Below are positions 62,456-64,000 of a stretch of DNA of 64,000 nt, piece after piece. The DNA lies in contig NW_026111831.1 of the NCBI RefSeq assembly GCF_024679095.1, positions 1,364,286 to 1,428,285 on the forward strand, given 5' to 3'. A program made the position numbers and the translations under genes. How positions within the stretch are numbered: the first letter of the stretch is position 1; the number at the start of each line of letters is the position of its first letter. Source of the stretch: Eriocheir sinensis (Eukaryota; Arthropoda; Malacostraca; Decapoda; Varunidae). The notes under the pieces were generated by a model. It was given only the letters and a program-made list of their open reading frames with translations. It did no database searches and was not told the origin of the DNA.

Positions 62456-62636
62456 GCTGCCTGCCGAGGAGGAGGTTGAAGAAGAGGATGGTATTGAGGA
62501 GGTGGAAAGAGGGAGGTGGTGGGGAGGTGGTGATGGTGGTGGAGGGCAGGTCGGGGGGTTGTTGCTGCCCTCCGACCTGCCCGCCCGCCACCCTGGTCCT
62601 GTTGAGTAAGGAGGATGAAGGCGAAGATGACTGACG
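62456..62636 (+). other. Acidic, Gly-rich frame following the membrane-protein gene
   Basis: After the stop near 62,455, another frame continues PELPAEEEVEEEDGIEEVER, then a Gly/Trp-rich stretch, and stops near 62,609. It resembles the acidic tail of module 2 (PRGEEEMEDEDELENVD), so it is probably the same C-terminus after one more frameshift, or the remnant of a third module. Confidence 0.4.
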
Positions 62637-62749
62637 AATTGAGCGTGAGGGACGTGGCAACGATGGAGTGAGACCACTGCAGAAAGCATAGGAAAATACA
62701 AAAACAAACAAAAAATACAAAATACGTAAAAGAAGAAAAAAAATATAAA

Positions 62750-62990
62750 ATGCCAGAGTAAAAAAAAAATCTAATACAAAATATTTGGTTTAGATTCTTT
62801 AAAAAAAATGAAACCAGATACAGAATACTTAAAACAATAGAAAATCCAACAAAAAAGTAAAAAAAAATCAAATGGAAAATATTAGGATTAAGATTCAAAA
62901 AAAGGAAAACCGATAACAAAATACATCAAAAATAAAAAAGCAAAAAAAAAATTCTCAAAACCCTATACAAAATATTAGGGTTAAGGTTCA
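62750..62990. repeat. A-rich repeat, three diverged units of about 97 bp
   Basis: AAAATATTTGGTTTAGATTC, AAAATATTAGGATTAAGATTC-like and AAAATATTAGGGTTAAGGTTC-like segments lie about 97 bp apart (near 62,778, 62,876 and 62,971), separated by A-runs. Non-coding. Confidence 0.7.
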
Positions 62991-63076
62991 CCTTTATGTG
63001 CGTCTAAAAGGAGCAACGGTTTCACCCGAACAGTCGTCAATGTGAACACGTGTGCAATATTTTATATTTCCCAGAG

Positions 63077-64000
63077 ATGTCGTGTGATATGTTTAGGGGT
63101 AATGTCGTGTGATATGTTTAGTGGTAATGTCGTGTGATATGTTTAGGGGTAATGTCGTGTGATATGTTTAGGGGTAATGTCGTGTGATATGTTTATGGGT
63201 AATGTCGTGTGATATGTTTAGGGTAATGTCGTGATATGTTTAGGGTAATGTCGTGTGATATGTTTAGGGTAATGTCGTGTGATATGTTTAGGGTAATGTC
63301 GTGTGATATGTTTAGGGTAATGTCGTGTGATATGTTTAGGGTAATGTCGTGTGATATGTTTAGGGTAATGTCGTGTGATATGTTTAGGGTAATGTCGTGT
63401 GATATGTTTAGGGTGATGTCGTGATATGTTTAGGGTAATGTCGTGTGATATGTTTAGGGTAATGTCGTGTGATATGTTTAGGGTAATGTCGTGATATGTT
63501 TAGGGTAATGTCGTGTGATATGTTTAGGGTAATGTCGTGATATGTTTAGGGTAATGTCGTGTGATATGTTTAGGGTAATGTCGTGTGATATGTTTAGGGT
63601 AATGTCGTGATATGTTTAGGGTGATGTCGTGATATGTTTAGGGTGATGTCGTGTGATATGTTTAGGGTAATGTCGTGATATGTTTAGGGTAATGTCGTGA
63701 TATGTTTAGGGTAATGTCGTGTGATATGTTTAAGGGTAATGTCGTGTGATATGTTTAGGGTAATGTCGTGATATGTTTAGGGTAATGTCGTGATATGTTT
63801 AGGGTAATGTCGTGATATGTTTAGGGTAATGTCGTGTGATATGTTTAGGGTAATGTCGTGATATGTTTAGGGTAATGTCGTGTGATATGTTTAGTGGTAA
63901 TGTCGTGTGATATGTTTAGGGTAATGTCGTGATATGTTTAGGGTAATGTCGTGTGATATGTTTAGGGTAATGTCGTGTGATATGTTTAGTGGTAATGTCG
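63077..64000. repeat. 22/24/25-bp minisatellite, about 39 copies, runs off the window
   Basis: Unit TGTCGTGTGATATG then TTTAGGGTAA (24 bp). Three length classes alternate: 24 bp, 22 bp lacking one TG (TGTCGTGATATG), and 25 bp with an extra G or TG (TTTAGGGGTAA, TTTAGTGGTAA). The 24-bp class is a multiple of three and gives a spurious MFRVMSCD repeat frame. The array continues past 64,000. Confidence 0.96.

Noticed and set aside
63077..64000. Telomeric repeat
   Set aside because: The unit contains TTAGGG, but within a 24-bp minisatellite and not as TTAGG tandems.

Overview
The window is eukaryotic, very repeat-rich nuclear DNA. The evidence is introns with GT/AG borders, three kinds of non-LTR retrotransposon, and long micro-, mini- and satellite arrays. 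The retrotransposon proteins and the AT, GA and GAG repeats look like those of decapod crustaceans (crab or shrimp). That is recognition from memory, not a search. I see no tRNA, rRNA, CRISPR array or bacterial operon. Only about 3 kb looks like host coding sequence.

Block 1 (1-36,105) is one AT-rich satellite field. Its monomer is about 45 bp (anchor words TTTACATTATTTTATG and TGTATTTTGTATATATATTT). The monomers are diverged and recur in the same order as irregular higher-order units of 1.8-5 kb. Pure (AT)n runs of up to about 430 bp have grown at the TATATATAT slot of the monomer. Five copies of one non-LTR retrotransposon (family A) interrupt the field. The array strand flips at about 12.0, 17.5 and 34.6 kb. 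The monomer length is a multiple of three, so hundreds of Tyr/Phe/Ile-rich open frames here are artefacts.

Block 2 (36.1-45.8 kb) holds a 90-bp polypyrimidine minisatellite and a single host exon on the minus strand (38,063-38,244) resembling the GPR180/TMEM145 ectodomain. It also has a 150-bp hairpin-rich insertion with 7-bp flanking repeats and two more family A copies, one of which keeps the endonuclease domain. Three further tandem arrays follow, with periods of about 126-144, 103 and 25 bp.

Block 3 (45.8-59.0 kb) was a polypurine array into which two near-complete retrotransposons inserted, both on the minus strand. Element B (about 46,319-51,632) has an L1-type ORF1 and an endonuclease/RT ORF2 damaged by one nonsense codon and one frameshift. 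Element C (about 52,847-58,098) is CR1-like: ORF1 has a zinc motif, a huge Ser/Pro low-complexity stretch and an SGNH hydrolase, and ORF2 has two frameshifts. The array continues on both sides of each insertion, so the element boundaries can be read directly.

Block 4 (59-64 kb) has a pyrimidine-rich tract and a GC-rich plus-strand gene or pseudogene (about 60,654-62,455) encoding a membrane protein made of two tandem 650-bp modules, with weak likeness to XK-related proteins. An A-rich triplicate and a 22-25-bp minisatellite running off the window end complete it.

Nothing here is a coherent new enzymatic system. The most notable items are the satellite architecture, the nested-insertion history of block 3, the duplicated membrane-protein gene, and a lone host exon whose introns seem to hold most of the repeats.
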